This document shows positions 34,808-44,418 of a stretch of DNA of 64,000 bases, in pieces (position 1 is the stretch's first letter; every line of letters starts with the position of its first letter). Below the pieces are notes generated by a model. The model was not told the origin of the DNA. It searched no databases and saw only the letters and a list, made by a program, of their open reading frames with translations. Origin of the DNA: a bacterium (GTDB taxonomy: Bacteria > Cyanobacteriota > Vampirovibrionia > Gastranaerophilales > Gastranaerophilaceae); assembly GCA_017652265.1 (NCBI GenBank), contig JAGCBH010000015.1, positions 1-64,000 of the forward strand, given 5' to 3'. Made by a program: the position numbers and the translations under genes.

Positions 34808-34960
34808 AAAAAGATTCCCCCGTCTGTAATATTATAATAATTCAATTAAATAAAAATGACCAACAAAATTTTCAAATATTTAACATTTTTTAAAATAATA
34901 TTTAAAAAAACATTTTTTTAAACTAAATTTGTATAACAGGGACAAAAAGGGGAGTTGATT

Positions 34961-36367
34961 ATGTCTGCAACAGCCGAAAAAACATCATTATATAAGAAAA
35001 GTAGTACTAATCCTGATGCGCTACCGCCAAATAATATTGAAGCGGAAGAAGCCGTATTGGGTGCAATTTTAAAACAGCCCAGTGTCATGAATAAAATCGT
35101 TGAAATGCTGTCTGCAGAAGCTTTTTATTTACCTGCTCACAGAATCATCTATGGTGCGCTAAAAAATCTTTATGACAACAACGAAAATATTGATATTATT
35201 TCGGTTTCAGAAAATTTAAACTATTCCGGCAAACTGGAAAGCATAGGCGGAAGAGCATATATCAATGATTTGCTTACAAACACCGTAACGACAGTCAACG
35301 TGAAATATTATGCAAAACTCATACAGGAATCCGCTATTAAACGTTCCCTGATAAGCGCAGGCTCAGAAATTGTATCAAGCGGTTATGAAAAACAAATATC
35401 CGTTGATGAAGCTCTTGACAGCGCAGAAAAACTTATTTTTGATATATCTTCCCAAAAATCAAGTTCAGAAATGGTTCACGTTAAGGATATCGTAATGGAT
35501 ACCTATGAAAAAATCCAATATAATTATGAACATAAAGGAGAATTAACAGGTGTACCTACGAGTTTTTATGATTTAGATCTCATGACAAATGGTCTTCAAA
35601 AGTCTGATTTGATTATACTTGCTGCGCGCCCATCAATGGGTAAAACAGCCTTAGCTTTAAATATTGCCCAGAACATAGCACTTAAATCAAAAGTTCCGGT
35701 TGCAATATTTTCTCTGGAAATGTCAAAGCAGCAATTGATGCAAAGAATGTTATGCGCAGAATCTGAAGTTGATGCGCAAAGGCTAAAAACAGGGGATTTA
35801 CATAGTAAGGATTGGGAAAAAATAGCAAGTGCAATGAATGCCTTTGCGCAAGCACCAATATATGTAGACGACACCAGCGGTTGTACAATTACTGATTTGA
35901 GAGCAAAATGCAGACGTCTTAAAATGAAAGAGAAAAATCTCGGCCTTATTGTTATAGACTATCTGCAATTAATGGAAGGTATCGGTAAAGAAGACAGACT
36001 TCAGCAGATTTCCGCAATTTCGAGAGGTTTAAAAATTCTCGCAAAAGATTTGGATGTTCCTGTTCTTGCACTGTCCCAATTATCACGTGCCGTTGAACAG
36101 AGAACCGGCAACAAACCGCAATTATCAGACCTCAGGGATTCAGGTGCAATAGAACAAGATGCTGATATTGTTATGTTTATATACAGAGAGGACTACTATA
36201 AACAAACAGAAGGCTCTGAAGAAGAAAGTAATGCCCCTAAAGCCGCAAACGGCGAATCCGAAATTATAATCGCAAAACACAGAAACGGGCCCGTAGGCAG
36301 TATAAAACTTCTGTTCCAGGGTAACATTACCAAATTCAAAAACCCTATTAGCACGAATGTATTTTAG
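34961..36367 (+). CDS. dnaB: Replicative DNA helicase
   Basis: 468 residues from the ATG at 34961; AGGGGAG lies six bases upstream, so the TTG two codons earlier is rejected. The N-terminal helical domain (NNIEAEEAVLGAIL) and RecA-type C-terminal domain are both complete: Walker A ARPSMGKTALALN, Walker B LIVIDYLQLM, and the DnaB signature QISAISRGLKILAKDL and SQLSRAVEQR. It unwinds DNA at the replication fork as a hexamer. No intein or insertion. Length is typical. Confidence 0.95.
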   Translation: MSATAEKTSLYKKSSTNPDALPPNNIEAEEAVLGAILKQPSVMNKIVEMLSAEAFYLPAHRIIYGALKNLYDNNENIDIISVSENLNYSGKLESIGGRAYINDLLTNTVTTVNVKYYAKLIQESAIKRSLISAGSEIVSSGYEKQISVDEALDSAEKLIFDISSQKSSSEMVHVKDIVMDTYEKIQYNYEHKGELTGVPTSFYDLDLMTNGLQKSDLIILAARPSMGKTALALNIAQNIALKSKVPVAIFSLEMSKQQLMQRMLCAESEVDAQRLKTGDLHSKDWEKIASAMNAFAQAPIYVDDTSGCTITDLRAKCRRLKMKEKNLGLIVIDYLQLMEGIGKEDRLQQISAISRGLKILAKDLDVPVLALSQLSRAVEQRTGNKPQLSDLRDSGAIEQDADIVMFIYREDYYKQTEGSEEESNAPKAANGESEIIIAKHRNGPVGSIKLLFQGNITKFKNPISTNVF

Positions 36368-36459
36368 TATTAAGTAATGTAAAAAAGAACGTAAAAACTG
36401 ACAAAAAAAAATCTTCACATACTTTGATAGGGTTACTGACAAAAGGAAAAGGATTTATT

Positions 36460-36897
36460 ATGGATTTATCAATTAACAATTACCCGCAGCACACACCGTC
36501 ATTTTCGGCAAGACTGGATCGCAGAACACAAAAAGCAATTATGAACGGTATTTTAACTGAAGTTCGCAAACAGCCGCGTTGGGAGCCAAAAGGAAACAGT
36601 ATAGGCGGTGAAGCAGTATTCAATACTTTAACAGACAAAGCTGACCGAATTAAAAAATTACTTGCAACTAAATTCGGAAGAGGCACATTCTCACTACACA
36701 ACGAATTAGGCCTTAGCCCAAAGGTAACAAAATTAACATTCTGGGATGGCAGAGCATTTCTTACATATGATATACCTGAAGAAATACAAAATGAAATTAA
36801 AGTAGTTAACAAAAGTAATATGTTCGCAACAAAGTATAAAATTATGGAATTTCCTGCTAACAGACTTGACTGGTTGTATGAATTTTTAGCAAAATAA
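36460..36897 (+). CDS. Small protein of a tandem paralogous pair, first member
   Basis: 145 residues from the ATG at 36460, with AAGGA about seven bases upstream. It begins MDLSINNYPQHTPSFSARLD, shares this start and its overall layout with the next gene (MELTINN...TTFNARLS), and ends with a similar 'P...L...YEFL' tail. No signal peptide or membrane helix. No known domain. The shared short N-terminal pattern could be a targeting signal. Confidence 0.65.
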   Translation: MDLSINNYPQHTPSFSARLDRRTQKAIMNGILTEVRKQPRWEPKGNSIGGEAVFNTLTDKADRIKKLLATKFGRGTFSLHNELGLSPKVTKLTFWDGRAFLTYDIPEEIQNEIKVVNKSNMFATKYKIMEFPANRLDWLYEFLAK

Positions 36898-36931
36898 GAG
36901 TATAGTATAAAAATTTAAGAAAGGATTAAAA

Positions 36932-37333
36932 ATGGAATTAACTATTAACAACAATGTAAACAATACAACTTTTAATGCAAGGTTAAGTAATTCGACAAAA
37001 AGAGGCATAAGAAAAGGTATTGTTAGTAAGATTGCTAGAGAAACAGAACTTAAATCTATCAAATATGATTTAGATACATATGTTAGTAAATTTGAAGAAA
37101 TAAAAAAATATTTGGCTGCAACCGGAAAAAAGGGAACATATTATATAATGGACGGAAATTATATAACTGGCGAAAAGTATTTGGTATTTGAAGGACCAGG
37201 AACCTACGAACTTTATAAAATACCTAAGGATATCCAAAATAGTATAAAATTAACCAAAGGTAAAATCGAAGAAATCCCTCCTGAGGCACTTTACCGGTTT
37301 GAAAATTTTTTAAAACATACAAAACAATTTTAA
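36932..37333 (+). CDS. Small protein of a tandem paralogous pair, second member
   Basis: 133 residues; AAAGGA sits before the ATG. Aligns with the preceding gene product: start INN...TFNARL, middle 'KKYLAATGKKGTYYI' against 'KKLLATKFGRGTFSL', and 'YKIPKDIQNSIKL' against 'YDIPEEIQNEIKV'. The pair evidently arose by tandem duplication and diverged widely. Function unknown. Confidence 0.65.
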   Translation: MELTINNNVNNTTFNARLSNSTKRGIRKGIVSKIARETELKSIKYDLDTYVSKFEEIKKYLAATGKKGTYYIMDGNYITGEKYLVFEGPGTYELYKIPKDIQNSIKLTKGKIEEIPPEALYRFENFLKHTKQF

Positions 37334-37352
37334 TTATCTACCTACAAACATA

Positions 37353-37375
37353 GCGGGAATTTGAAAAATTCCCGC
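37353..37375 (+). terminator. Hairpin after the paralogous pair
   Basis: GCGGGAATTT and AAATTCCCGC around a 3-base loop, but with no T run. Probably a weak terminator or mRNA end stabiliser. Confidence 0.5.
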
Positions 37376-37420
37376 ACAGATTATTAGTATAAAAATTTAT
37401 TTTTACCTACACAAAAAAAA

Positions 37421-37450
37421 AACGGGAATTGATTAATTTCAATTCCCGTT
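37421..37450 (-). terminator. Terminator of fusA
   Basis: A 12-bp stem (AACGGGAATTGA with TCAATTCCCGTT); on the minus strand it is followed by ten T. Confidence 0.9.
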
Positions 37451-37470
37451 TAATTTATTATTTATTTCAA

Positions 37471-39564
37471 TTATGCTTTTGCAGCAGCGCCCGCTTTAGC
37501 GATAATTTCTGTTTCGATATTTGCAGGAACTTGTTCGTAGCACTGGAATTCCATTGAGAATGTACCGCGGCCTTGCGTATTACTTCTCAAGTCAGTTGCG
37601 TAACCGAACATATTTGCAAGAGGAACAATTGCTCTTACAATAACATTTCCTGTTGTACCAAGCGGTTCCTGACCTTCAATTCTACCTCTGCGTCTTGAAA
37701 TATCACCGATAATAGTACCTGTAAATTCTTCAGGAATTTCGATTTCAACTTTCATCATAGGCTCAAGGATACAAGGACGTGCTTTTTTGCAGCCGTCTTT
37801 AATAGCCATAGAACCGGCGATTTTGAATGCCATTTCTGAAGAGTCAACTTCGTGGTAAGAACCATCGTAAAGTTCAACCTTAACGTCTATCATAGGATAT
37901 CCGGCTAAGATACCGCCTTCAAGAGCTTCTTCCATACCTTTTCTTGCAGGTTCAATGTATTCCTTCGGAATAGCACCACCGACAATTTTATTTTCAAATA
38001 CAAATCCTGCATTTTCCTCAGCCGGAGAAATTTTGATTTTAACGTGGCCGTATTGACCTTTACCACCTGACTGACGAATGAATTTGGAATCCTGATCAGC
38101 ATTTCCTCTGATGGTTTCACGGTAAGCAACCTGAGGTTTACCGATATTAGCATCAACCTTGAATTCTCTCAACATACGGTCAACGATAATATCAAGGTGA
38201 AGTTCGCCCATACCTGAAATAATTGTTTGGCCGGTTTCTGCATCAGATTTAACTCTGAATGACGGATCTTCTTCAGCCAATTTTTGAAGAGCGATACCCA
38301 TTTTATCCTGATCGGCCTTTGTTTTCGGCTCAATAGCAACCGAAATAACAGGTTCAGGGAAGGTCATTTTTTCCAAAATAATCGGTGCATTTTCATCACA
38401 CAACGTATCACCTGTTGTAGTATCTTTCAAACCTACTGCAGCACAGATATCACCTGCACAAACTTCGCTTTCTTCCAAACGTTGATCAGCATACATACGA
38501 ACGATACGTGAAATACGTTCTTTCTTTCCGTTTGAAGCATTCAAAACGTAAGAACCTGATGTCAATTTACCTGAATATATTCTCAAGAATGTTAAACGAC
38601 CTACAAACGGGTCTGTCATAACTTTAAATGCCAAAGCAGAGAACGGTTCGTCGTCAGATGAATGACGTTCTACTTTTGTTCCGTCTTCAAGTTCACCCTG
38701 GATAGCTTTAACATCAACAGGGGATGGCATATAATCAACAACTGCATTCAACATCAATTGAACACCTTTGTTCTTAAATGCAGTACCACAAGTTACAGGA
38801 ACTATTTTGTTTTCGCAAACAGCACGTCTTAAAGCTGCTTTTAATTCATCAACCGTTATTGTTGAAGGATCATCAAAATATTTTTCCATCAACTTGTCAT
38901 CTTCGCCTGCAATAGCTTCAACCATAGCATCACGATATTCCTGAGCTTTATCCTTCATATCGGCAGGAATTTCTTCTTCTCTGATATCTGTACCAAGGTC
39001 GTTTGTATAAATTTCAGCCTTCATTGTCATAAGGTCAATTAAGCCTGTAAATTTATCTTCCGCACCGATTGGTAACTGAATAGGAACTGCATTTGCACCT
39101 AATCTGTTCTTAATCTGACTTACTACACGATAGAAGTCTGCCCCTGTTCTGTCCATTTTGTTGACAAATACCATACGAGGAACTTCATATCTGTTAGCTT
39201 GTCTCCAAACTGTTTCTGATTGTGATTGAACACCGCCAACCGCACAGAATACAGCAACAACACCGTCTAATACACGAAGAGAACGTTCAACCTCAATTGT
39301 GAAGTCAACGTGTCCCGGAGTGTCTATGATGTTAATCTGATGTCCTTTCCATTCAGCGGTAACTGCAGCTGACTGGATTGTAATACCTCTTTCTCTTTCC
39401 TGTTCCATAAAGTCGGTAACAGCAGCACCATCGTGAACTTCACCTAGTTTGTGCGTCTTACCTGTATAGAACAAGATTCTTTCAGTGGTAGTTGTTTTAC
39501 CTGCGTCAATGTGAGCAGCAATGCCAATGTTTCTGATTTTTTCTAATGGAGTTTTTCTTGCCAT
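37471..39564 (-). CDS. fusA: Translation elongation factor G
   Basis: 697 residues, the usual EF-G length. GTPase motifs are intact: [12 protein letters not shown] (G1), ERGITI (switch I), DTPGHVDF (G3) and NKMDRTGAD (G4). Domains II to V follow, ending with '[16 protein letters not shown]'. It drives ribosomal translocation and, with RRF, ribosome recycling. It stands alone here, not next to rpsL, rpsG or tuf as in many bacteria. AAGGA precedes the ATG. Confidence 0.95.
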   Translation of the reverse strand: MARKTPLEKIRNIGIAAHIDAGKTTTTERILFYTGKTHKLGEVHDGAAVTDFMEQERERGITIQSAAVTAEWKGHQINIIDTPGHVDFTIEVERSLRVLDGVVAVFCAVGGVQSQSETVWRQANRYEVPRMVFVNKMDRTGADFYRVVSQIKNRLGANAVPIQLPIGAEDKFTGLIDLMTMKAEIYTNDLGTDIREEEIPADMKDKAQEYRDAMVEAIAGEDDKLMEKYFDDPSTITVDELKAALRRAVCENKIVPVTCGTAFKNKGVQLMLNAVVDYMPSPVDVKAIQGELEDGTKVERHSSDDEPFSALAFKVMTDPFVGRLTFLRIYSGKLTSGSYVLNASNGKKERISRIVRMYADQRLEESEVCAGDICAAVGLKDTTTGDTLCDENAPIILEKMTFPEPVISVAIEPKTKADQDKMGIALQKLAEEDPSFRVKSDAETGQTIISGMGELHLDIIVDRMLREFKVDANIGKPQVAYRETIRGNADQDSKFIRQSGGKGQYGHVKIKISPAEENAGFVFENKIVGGAIPKEYIEPARKGMEEALEGGILAGYPMIDVKVELYDGSYHEVDSSEMAFKIAGSMAIKDGCKKARPCILEPMMKVEIEIPEEFTGTIIGDISRRRGRIEGQEPLGTTGNVIVRAIVPLANMFGYATDLRSNTQGRGTFSMEFQCYEQVPANIETEIIAKAGAAAKA

Positions 39565-39791
39565 TTTTCTTTTCCTTTTTCTTCTTGTTACTATTTATAT
39601 TACTATTGTGTTAATTACACTTAGTCCTAAAAAAATTATCACACAAAAAAGATTTTTGGCAAGCAAAAAGCTACCTATACCGATTAAATTTTTATTTTTT
39701 AACATTAGTTTACAAAAATCACAAAATTATTAAAGTTTCCCAAATAAATTCCGATAACAATTATAAGGAAATATTATATTGGAGTAAAACA

Positions 39792-40079
39792 ATGTCAGAT
39801 AACGGCGCATCATTTAACAGACCATACAAACCTTTCGGAATGAACATAAAAGTTCCGGAAAGAACAATTCAGCAAATCGGTGACACTTTAACAAACTTGG
39901 CAAAAGCACCGTCAGATCCGCTGTTTAAATTTCTTGAAGAAAATGAACAAGTATTTAACGGAGACCTTGTTTACGAAATTAATAAAATTACGGCTGAAAG
40001 TTTTACAATAGGCGCCGCAATGCGTATGCAGGATGAAAAATCAAACGGTATGCCGCCCAATTTTGATATGCATTTTTAG
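39792..40079 (+). CDS. Small soluble protein, unknown
   Basis: 95 residues with GGAG ten bases before the ATG. Hydrophilic, no signal peptide. Begins MSDNGASFNRPYKPFGMNIK; the middle 'TIQQIGDTLTNLAKA' is helical. It converges on the 43-residue gene four bases downstream. No family recognised. Confidence 0.6.
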   Translation: MSDNGASFNRPYKPFGMNIKVPERTIQQIGDTLTNLAKAPSDPLFKFLEENEQVFNGDLVYEINKITAESFTIGAAMRMQDEKSNGMPPNFDMHF

Positions 40080-40082
40080 ATT

Positions 40083-40214
40083 TTAGCCTAAGCAGAGAAT
40101 TGCAAACATAACCATAATGGAAAGAGAACTTGCCAGAAACCAGGTGTGGATAACAGGTGATTGATAATTCCATACTTCCTTTATTGTTGACGTGGCATTC
40201 TGAATTTTTTGCAT
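40083..40214 (-). CDS. 43-residue membrane micropeptide
   Basis: ATG at 40214 with GAGGAA three to four bases upstream and TAA at 40083. The product begins MQKIQNATSTIKEVWNYQ and ends with one hydrophobic helix (WFLASSLSIMVMFAILCLG). Ribosome site, helix and precise fit between neighbours support it, but a protein this short cannot be proven from one sequence. Confidence 0.5.
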   Translation of the reverse strand: MQKIQNATSTIKEVWNYQSPVIHTWFLASSLSIMVMFAILCLG

Positions 40215-40289
40215 AATTTCCTCTTCTTAATAGCTCTCTCTTATATTTCTATTTTCTTTCATTTAAAAAAAATGACATCACCCGAATAG

Positions 40290-40318
40290 TTGATTATTTA
40301 TCTCCTTTTGGGTAATAT
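40290..40318 (+). promoter_or_regulatory. Promoter for leaderless U32 peptidase mRNA
   Basis: TTGATT, a 17-base spacer and TAATAT, ending six bases before the ATG at 40325. No Shine-Dalgarno is present. Confidence 0.6.
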
Positions 40319-40324
40319 ACACCT

Positions 40325-41560
40325 ATGGGACTAGAACTTTTAATGCCTGCGGGCAATATAGAAAAGCTTGAATATGCCATACGCTATGGCGCAGATGCCG
40401 TTTATCTCGGGGTTGTTGACTTCAGCCTCAGAGCAATGAGAAAAGGGGAACTTATAACTCTTGATAACATCAAAGATGCTGTTGCAAAAGCACACGAATT
40501 CGGCAAAAAAGCATACGTTACACTAAACATTTTTGCTTTCAACAATGACATAAAAGAGCTTGAGAAATGCATTGATGTATTTAAAGATGCGAAACCGGAT
40601 GCCATAATCTTAAGTGATTTTGGAATATTTAATGTTGTAAAGCGCAATATGCCTGATGTTGACATACATATCAGCACTCAAACAAATACCCTAAACTCTG
40701 AAAGTGTTAAATTTTGGAGAGATTTAGGTGCAAGCAGAGTAATTTTGGCAAGAGAATTATCAATAAAAGATATCGCACAAATCAGAAAAGATGTTCCTGA
40801 TATTGAGCTGGAATGCTTCGTTCACGGCGCTCAGTGCGTATCATTTTCCGGCAGATGTCTTTTGAGCGATTATTTTTCAAAAGGAGAAAGAAAAGCAAAC
40901 CACGGAAACTGTTCGCAGTCCTGCCGCTGGAGCTACAAACTTGTTGAAGAAACACGACCGGGGGAATATCTTGAAATTAATCAAACAGAAAGAGGTTCTC
41001 ATATACTCAGCCCAAAAGACTTATGCCTTGTGGAATACATACCGCAATTCATAGATGCAGGCGTGGATTCGCTTAAGGTTGAAGGCAGAACCAAGAGTCT
41101 TTATTATGTTTCTGCTGTTGCAAAAACATACCGTCAGGCAATTGATGAAATTATGAGCGGAAAAACAAACGATTTACATAAATATTTTGAAGAACTGAAA
41201 AAAGTCGGCAACAGAGGCTATACAACAGGATTTTTACTTGGAGACAACAATGGTGACAGTTACAGTTATGAAATTTCAAAAGGCTTGGCAGGGGCAGACT
41301 TTTTATGCGAAGTTCACGGCGAAAAAGACGGATATTATTTTGTCAGAATAAAAAATAAAATGACAGTCGGAGATGAAGTTGAAATCATAACTCCAAAGGA
41401 AGAAGTCAGAGCAACTGTTGTTGATATTAAAGACGATAAAGGTTTTATACTTGATGTCGGAAATACAAACGCAGAAGTTTATATTAAATTCTCTGATATA
41501 CCGAAAGACTGGCATTATGCTTTAGTAAGAACAGTGGGGATAAAAGAAACGTGTTCATAA
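40325..41560 (+). CDS. U32-family protein, TrhP/YegQ-like
   Basis: 411 residues. The U32 signature is complete (ECFVHGAQCVSFSGRCLLS), with further conserved Cys in HGNCSQSCRW that probably hold an iron-sulphur cluster. An N-terminal barrel begins ELLMPAGNIEKLEYAI. Family members were called collagenases; TrhP (YegQ) is needed for hydroxylation of uridine-34 in tRNA, and that is the more likely job here. It overlaps the next gene by ten bases. Start at the ATG directly after the -10 box. Confidence 0.85.
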   Translation: MGLELLMPAGNIEKLEYAIRYGADAVYLGVVDFSLRAMRKGELITLDNIKDAVAKAHEFGKKAYVTLNIFAFNNDIKELEKCIDVFKDAKPDAIILSDFGIFNVVKRNMPDVDIHISTQTNTLNSESVKFWRDLGASRVILARELSIKDIAQIRKDVPDIELECFVHGAQCVSFSGRCLLSDYFSKGERKANHGNCSQSCRWSYKLVEETRPGEYLEINQTERGSHILSPKDLCLVEYIPQFIDAGVDSLKVEGRTKSLYYVSAVAKTYRQAIDEIMSGKTNDLHKYFEELKKVGNRGYTTGFLLGDNNGDSYSYEISKGLAGADFLCEVHGEKDGYYFVRIKNKMTVGDEVEIITPKEEVRATVVDIKDDKGFILDVGNTNAEVYIKFSDIPKDWHYALVRTVGIKETCS

Positions 41561-42030
41561 AACCTGACTATAACCTGGAAAACATCTATGCAATAGACTT
41601 AGACGAACTAAAATCAAAAGGAATAAAAAATCTTTTGTTTGATTTGGACAGTACTCTTATGGCATCAAAGTCAGGCAATTATTTTGACGAAACCGTAAAC
41701 TGGCTTGAAAAAGTCAGAAAAGATTTTTTTATTGCGGTTGTATCAAATAACCATAATCCGTCATATATGGAAAAAGTCAGAAAAGTCAGCGATTTTCCGC
41801 TTGTATTTCACGCAAAAAAACCTGATATAAAAGTTACGGAAAAATTTATGGCCGAAAACGATCTAAAGCCTTCTGAAACCGCATTTGTAGGTGACAGACC
41901 GCTAACCGATACTCTTTGCGGAAAACGTCTTGGATGCACAACAATTCTTGTTGATTCAATAACGGCTAAAACCGAAAAACCTATCGTAAGATTTGCAAGA
42001 AAACTTGAACGATTATCCGTTAAACATTAA
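41551..42030 (+). CDS. yqeG: YqeG-family HAD phosphatase
   Basis: 159 residues starting with GTG inside the end of the U32 gene. HAD motifs are clear: LFDLDSTLM (nucleophile Asp and acid Asp), VVSNNH, a Lys in HAKKPD, and FVGDRPLTD. Same length and wording as YqeG (class IIIA HAD hydrolases, ~170 residues), related to mitochondrial PGP phosphatase. The natural substrate in bacteria is unsettled. Confidence 0.85.
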   Translation: MFIKPDYNLENIYAIDLDELKSKGIKNLLFDLDSTLMASKSGNYFDETVNWLEKVRKDFFIAVVSNNHNPSYMEKVRKVSDFPLVFHAKKPDIKVTEKFMAENDLKPSETAFVGDRPLTDTLCGKRLGCTTILVDSITAKTEKPIVRFARKLERLSVKH

Positions 42031-42096
42031 GTTATATTACTTATTTTGTAATACTTGGGCAGCATGATAAAATTTTCTAAAAGGGGAGACTGTATC

Positions 42097-42528
42097 ATGT
42101 ATTATTGGGAAATTTTTGTAGTAGTAGCAATTGTTGCCATTATATTAGAGATGTTTACACCTACTTTATTCTTTTTGAGTATTGCACTGGCGGCTCTTGT
42201 TACGGCAATAGTTTCACTTTTCGGACTTAATATGACCTGGCTCATAATTATTTGTTCGGCATTATCACTTGTTTCACTTTTATTTGTAAGACCTTGGTTA
42301 AAAGCGCTTATGCACCACGAACCAAACGGTGTTGAATTTAAAAGTGAATACATCGGGAAAATTGTTAAAGCAACGGAAGACATTACAACTTCTTCAGGTG
42401 CAATTGCAATATATGGCGAACGCTGGGATGCAAGACTCAGCGATGAAAAAGCCGAAAAGATTCCCGCTGGTGAGGAAGTGAAAATAGTTAAAAACGACAG
42501 TATAGTTTTGTATGTAGAAAAAATATAA
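42097..42528 (+). CDS. NfeD-like membrane protein
   Basis: 143 residues from the ATG at 42097 (AAGGGGAG eight bases upstream). Two or three membrane helices in residues 5-75 (YWEIFVVVAIVAIILEMFTP; LIIICSALSLVSLLFV), then an OB-fold domain ('IGKIVKATEDITTSSGAIAI'). Short NfeD proteins pair with stomatin-like SPFH proteins, and the next gene, nine bases on, is one. Together they shape membrane microdomains or guide membrane protein quality control. Confidence 0.8.
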   Translation: MYYWEIFVVVAIVAIILEMFTPTLFFLSIALAALVTAIVSLFGLNMTWLIIICSALSLVSLLFVRPWLKALMHHEPNGVEFKSEYIGKIVKATEDITTSSGAIAIYGERWDARLSDEKAEKIPAGEEVKIVKNDSIVLYVEKI

Positions 42529-42537
42529 GGAGGATTT

Positions 42538-43512
42538 ATGCCGGTTTTATTGTTATTGGTAATCGTAGGAGCAGTTGTTTTTATTATCAGAGGTGTTGTT
42601 ATCGTTGAACAGCAACAGGTAGTAATTATACAAAGGCTTGGTAAATATTTCAGAACTCTTAACGCAGGTTTTAACCTTATAATTCCTTTTCTTGATGCGC
42701 CAAGACCTATTGCAAAAAAAGTTTCACAAAAAGCTTATGATGGCTCAATTATAAGTTATACCACAATGTCAAACAGAATTGATTTAAGGGAATCCGTTTA
42801 CGACTTCCCTCGCCAGAACGTAATTACAAAAGATAACGTATCAATTACGATTAACGCTCTTTTGTACTTCCAGATAGTTGATGCACATAAAGCTGTTTAC
42901 GGCATTGACAATTTACCTGAAGCTATTGAAAAACTAACCCAAACTAACCTGAGAAACCTTGTAGGTCAAATGGAATTGCAAGATACACTGATTTCAAGAG
43001 ATATGATCAATGACAAATTGAGAGCCGTTCTTGATGATGCTACAAACAAATGGGGTGTTAAAGTAAATCGTGTTGAATTGCAGGACATCATTCCGCCTGC
43101 AGATATTCAGGCTGCTATGGATAAGCAAATGAAAGCTGAAAGAGAAAAACGTGCAATGATTTATGAAGCTGAAGGTCAAAAAGAGGCTGCTATCCGTATC
43201 GCAGAAGGGCAAAGAGAGGCTGCAATTAAAAAGGCCGAAGGTGAAAAGCAATCCGCAATTTTAACTGCAGAAGGTATTGCAAAAGCCAGAATTGTTGAAG
43301 CTGATGCGGAAAAACAAGCCATCCAAAGAATTATTGAGGCTTTTGAAAACAAAGGCCAGCCGGATAAATACTTAATTGCAATGAAATATCTTGAAACACT
43401 TGGAGAAATTTCTGACGGCAAAGACAACAAAATTGTCTATATGCCTTATGAAGCAACAGGTATCCTGAGCTCCGTTGACGGTATTAAAGAAATGTTCAAA
43501 GGAACCAAGTAA
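42538..43512 (+). CDS. SPFH/stomatin-like protein, QmcA type
   Basis: 324 residues: N-terminal membrane helix (3-24), SPFH domain ('VEQQQVVIIQRLGKYFRTL', 'DFPRQNVITKDNVSITI'), then a long coiled coil rich in Ala/Glu/Lys (~200-265; 'EGQREAAIKKAEGEK'), and a short conserved tail (YMPYEATGILSS). Typical of the QmcA/stomatin group that oligomerises on the inner membrane with NfeD. AAGGAGG lies before the ATG. A terminator follows. Confidence 0.85.
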   Translation: MPVLLLLVIVGAVVFIIRGVVIVEQQQVVIIQRLGKYFRTLNAGFNLIIPFLDAPRPIAKKVSQKAYDGSIISYTTMSNRIDLRESVYDFPRQNVITKDNVSITINALLYFQIVDAHKAVYGIDNLPEAIEKLTQTNLRNLVGQMELQDTLISRDMINDKLRAVLDDATNKWGVKVNRVELQDIIPPADIQAAMDKQMKAEREKRAMIYEAEGQKEAAIRIAEGQREAAIKKAEGEKQSAILTAEGIAKARIVEADAEKQAIQRIIEAFENKGQPDKYLIAMKYLETLGEISDGKDNKIVYMPYEATGILSSVDGIKEMFKGTK

Positions 43513-43533
43513 TTAATCAAAAACAATATACGA

Positions 43534-43562
43534 AAAGGGTGCGGTAAATAATCGCACCCTTT
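43534..43562. terminator. Bidirectional terminator
   Basis: AAAGGGTGCG and CGCACCCTTT with a 9-base loop between convergent genes. Confidence 0.8.
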
Positions 43563-43584
43563 ATAAATCTATTTATTTTCAGCC

Positions 43585-44418
43585 TTATCCTAACAGCCTC
43601 AATGCTTCATCAATCAGCGATTTATTGGAAGAAATTAATTTATTTGTTACTTCCATCTGCATTTTTGCCATCTGATAATATGAAATATTTGCTTTAAAAT
43701 CAGTATTTGACAATTCCAAAAGTCCTGCTCTTATCTCTCCGCAGCCCAGTAACGGCTTTCCGGAAGATTCTGTTTCTATAAACTGACCGTCTTTGTATTC
43801 CAAAAGTCCTGCAGGATTATGGAAATTACGGGTTGTAACTCTGTATAAAGGTACGCTTACCTTACCGCCGTCACATTTACCATAAATTGTTCCGTCACCT
43901 TTTATTTCGTATTCGTCATATTTACCCAAATATTTACCATTATTAGGATCTATCCACATTTTAATATCAGTGGTCGGAACATTCAAAGCTCCGCCCTTAA
44001 GAGCAGTTTCCTGATACAAATCCGCACTTATTGAACGAGTACCCTGCATAATCTCACCCTTGTCGTTAAGGATATATCCCTGAACTGTATTTCCGTTTTT
44101 AGCACGATAAACACCCTCTTTATCAAAGGTAAATTCGCCAAGTCTTGTATAGACTGTTTTTCCTTCAGGTGTTTTCATCATAAAAAAGCCTTTACCTTCA
44201 AGGAACAAGTTACTCTCAGAAGTACCCGGTGTAGATTTACCTTGATCAGTCCTTTTGTCATAGTCATTTGAAATCGCACCGTTTAAAAATGTTTTAAACG
44301 TAACCTGTTTTTCCCTGAAACCCGGAGTATAGACGTTTGTCATGTTATCCGCAATAACATCTATCCAGTTTGCAGTAGATTTTTGAGTATTTAAAGCTGT
44401 AATAAATGAATCATTCAT
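43585..44418 (-). CDS. Flagellar basal-body rod/hook family protein (FlgG/FlgF/FlgE type)
   Basis: 277 residues from the ATG at 44418, which has AAGGAG seven bases upstream. An upstream in-frame extension overlaps fliK-like sequence and is rejected. The N-terminal D0 motif of axial flagellar proteins is present (DVIADNMTNVYTPGFREKQ), and the C-terminal ~40 residues (SNTDFKANISYYQMAKMQME...) form the matching helix. The central domain is beta-rich ('FFMMKTPEGKTVYTRLGEF'). Length suits FlgF/FlgG better than FlgE. It overlaps the FliK-like gene by eight bases. Part of the rod or hook of a flagellum. Confidence 0.8.
   Translation of the reverse strand: MNDSFITALNTQKSTANWIDVIADNMTNVYTPGFREKQVTFKTFLNGAISNDYDKRTDQGKSTPGTSESNLFLEGKGFFMMKTPEGKTVYTRLGEFTFDKEGVYRAKNGNTVQGYILNDKGEIMQGTRSISADLYQETALKGGALNVPTTDIKMWIDPNNGKYLGKYDEYEIKGDGTIYGKCDGGKVSVPLYRVTTRNFHNPAGLLEYKDGQFIETESSGKPLLGCGEIRAGLLELSNTDFKANISYYQMAKMQMEVTNKLISSNKSLIDEALRLLG

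Noticed and set aside
39521-39733. 70-codon frame on the plus strand over the fusA start
   Set aside because: Overlaps the coding start of EF-G, lacks a ribosome site and encodes only Phe/Leu/Lys-rich sequence.
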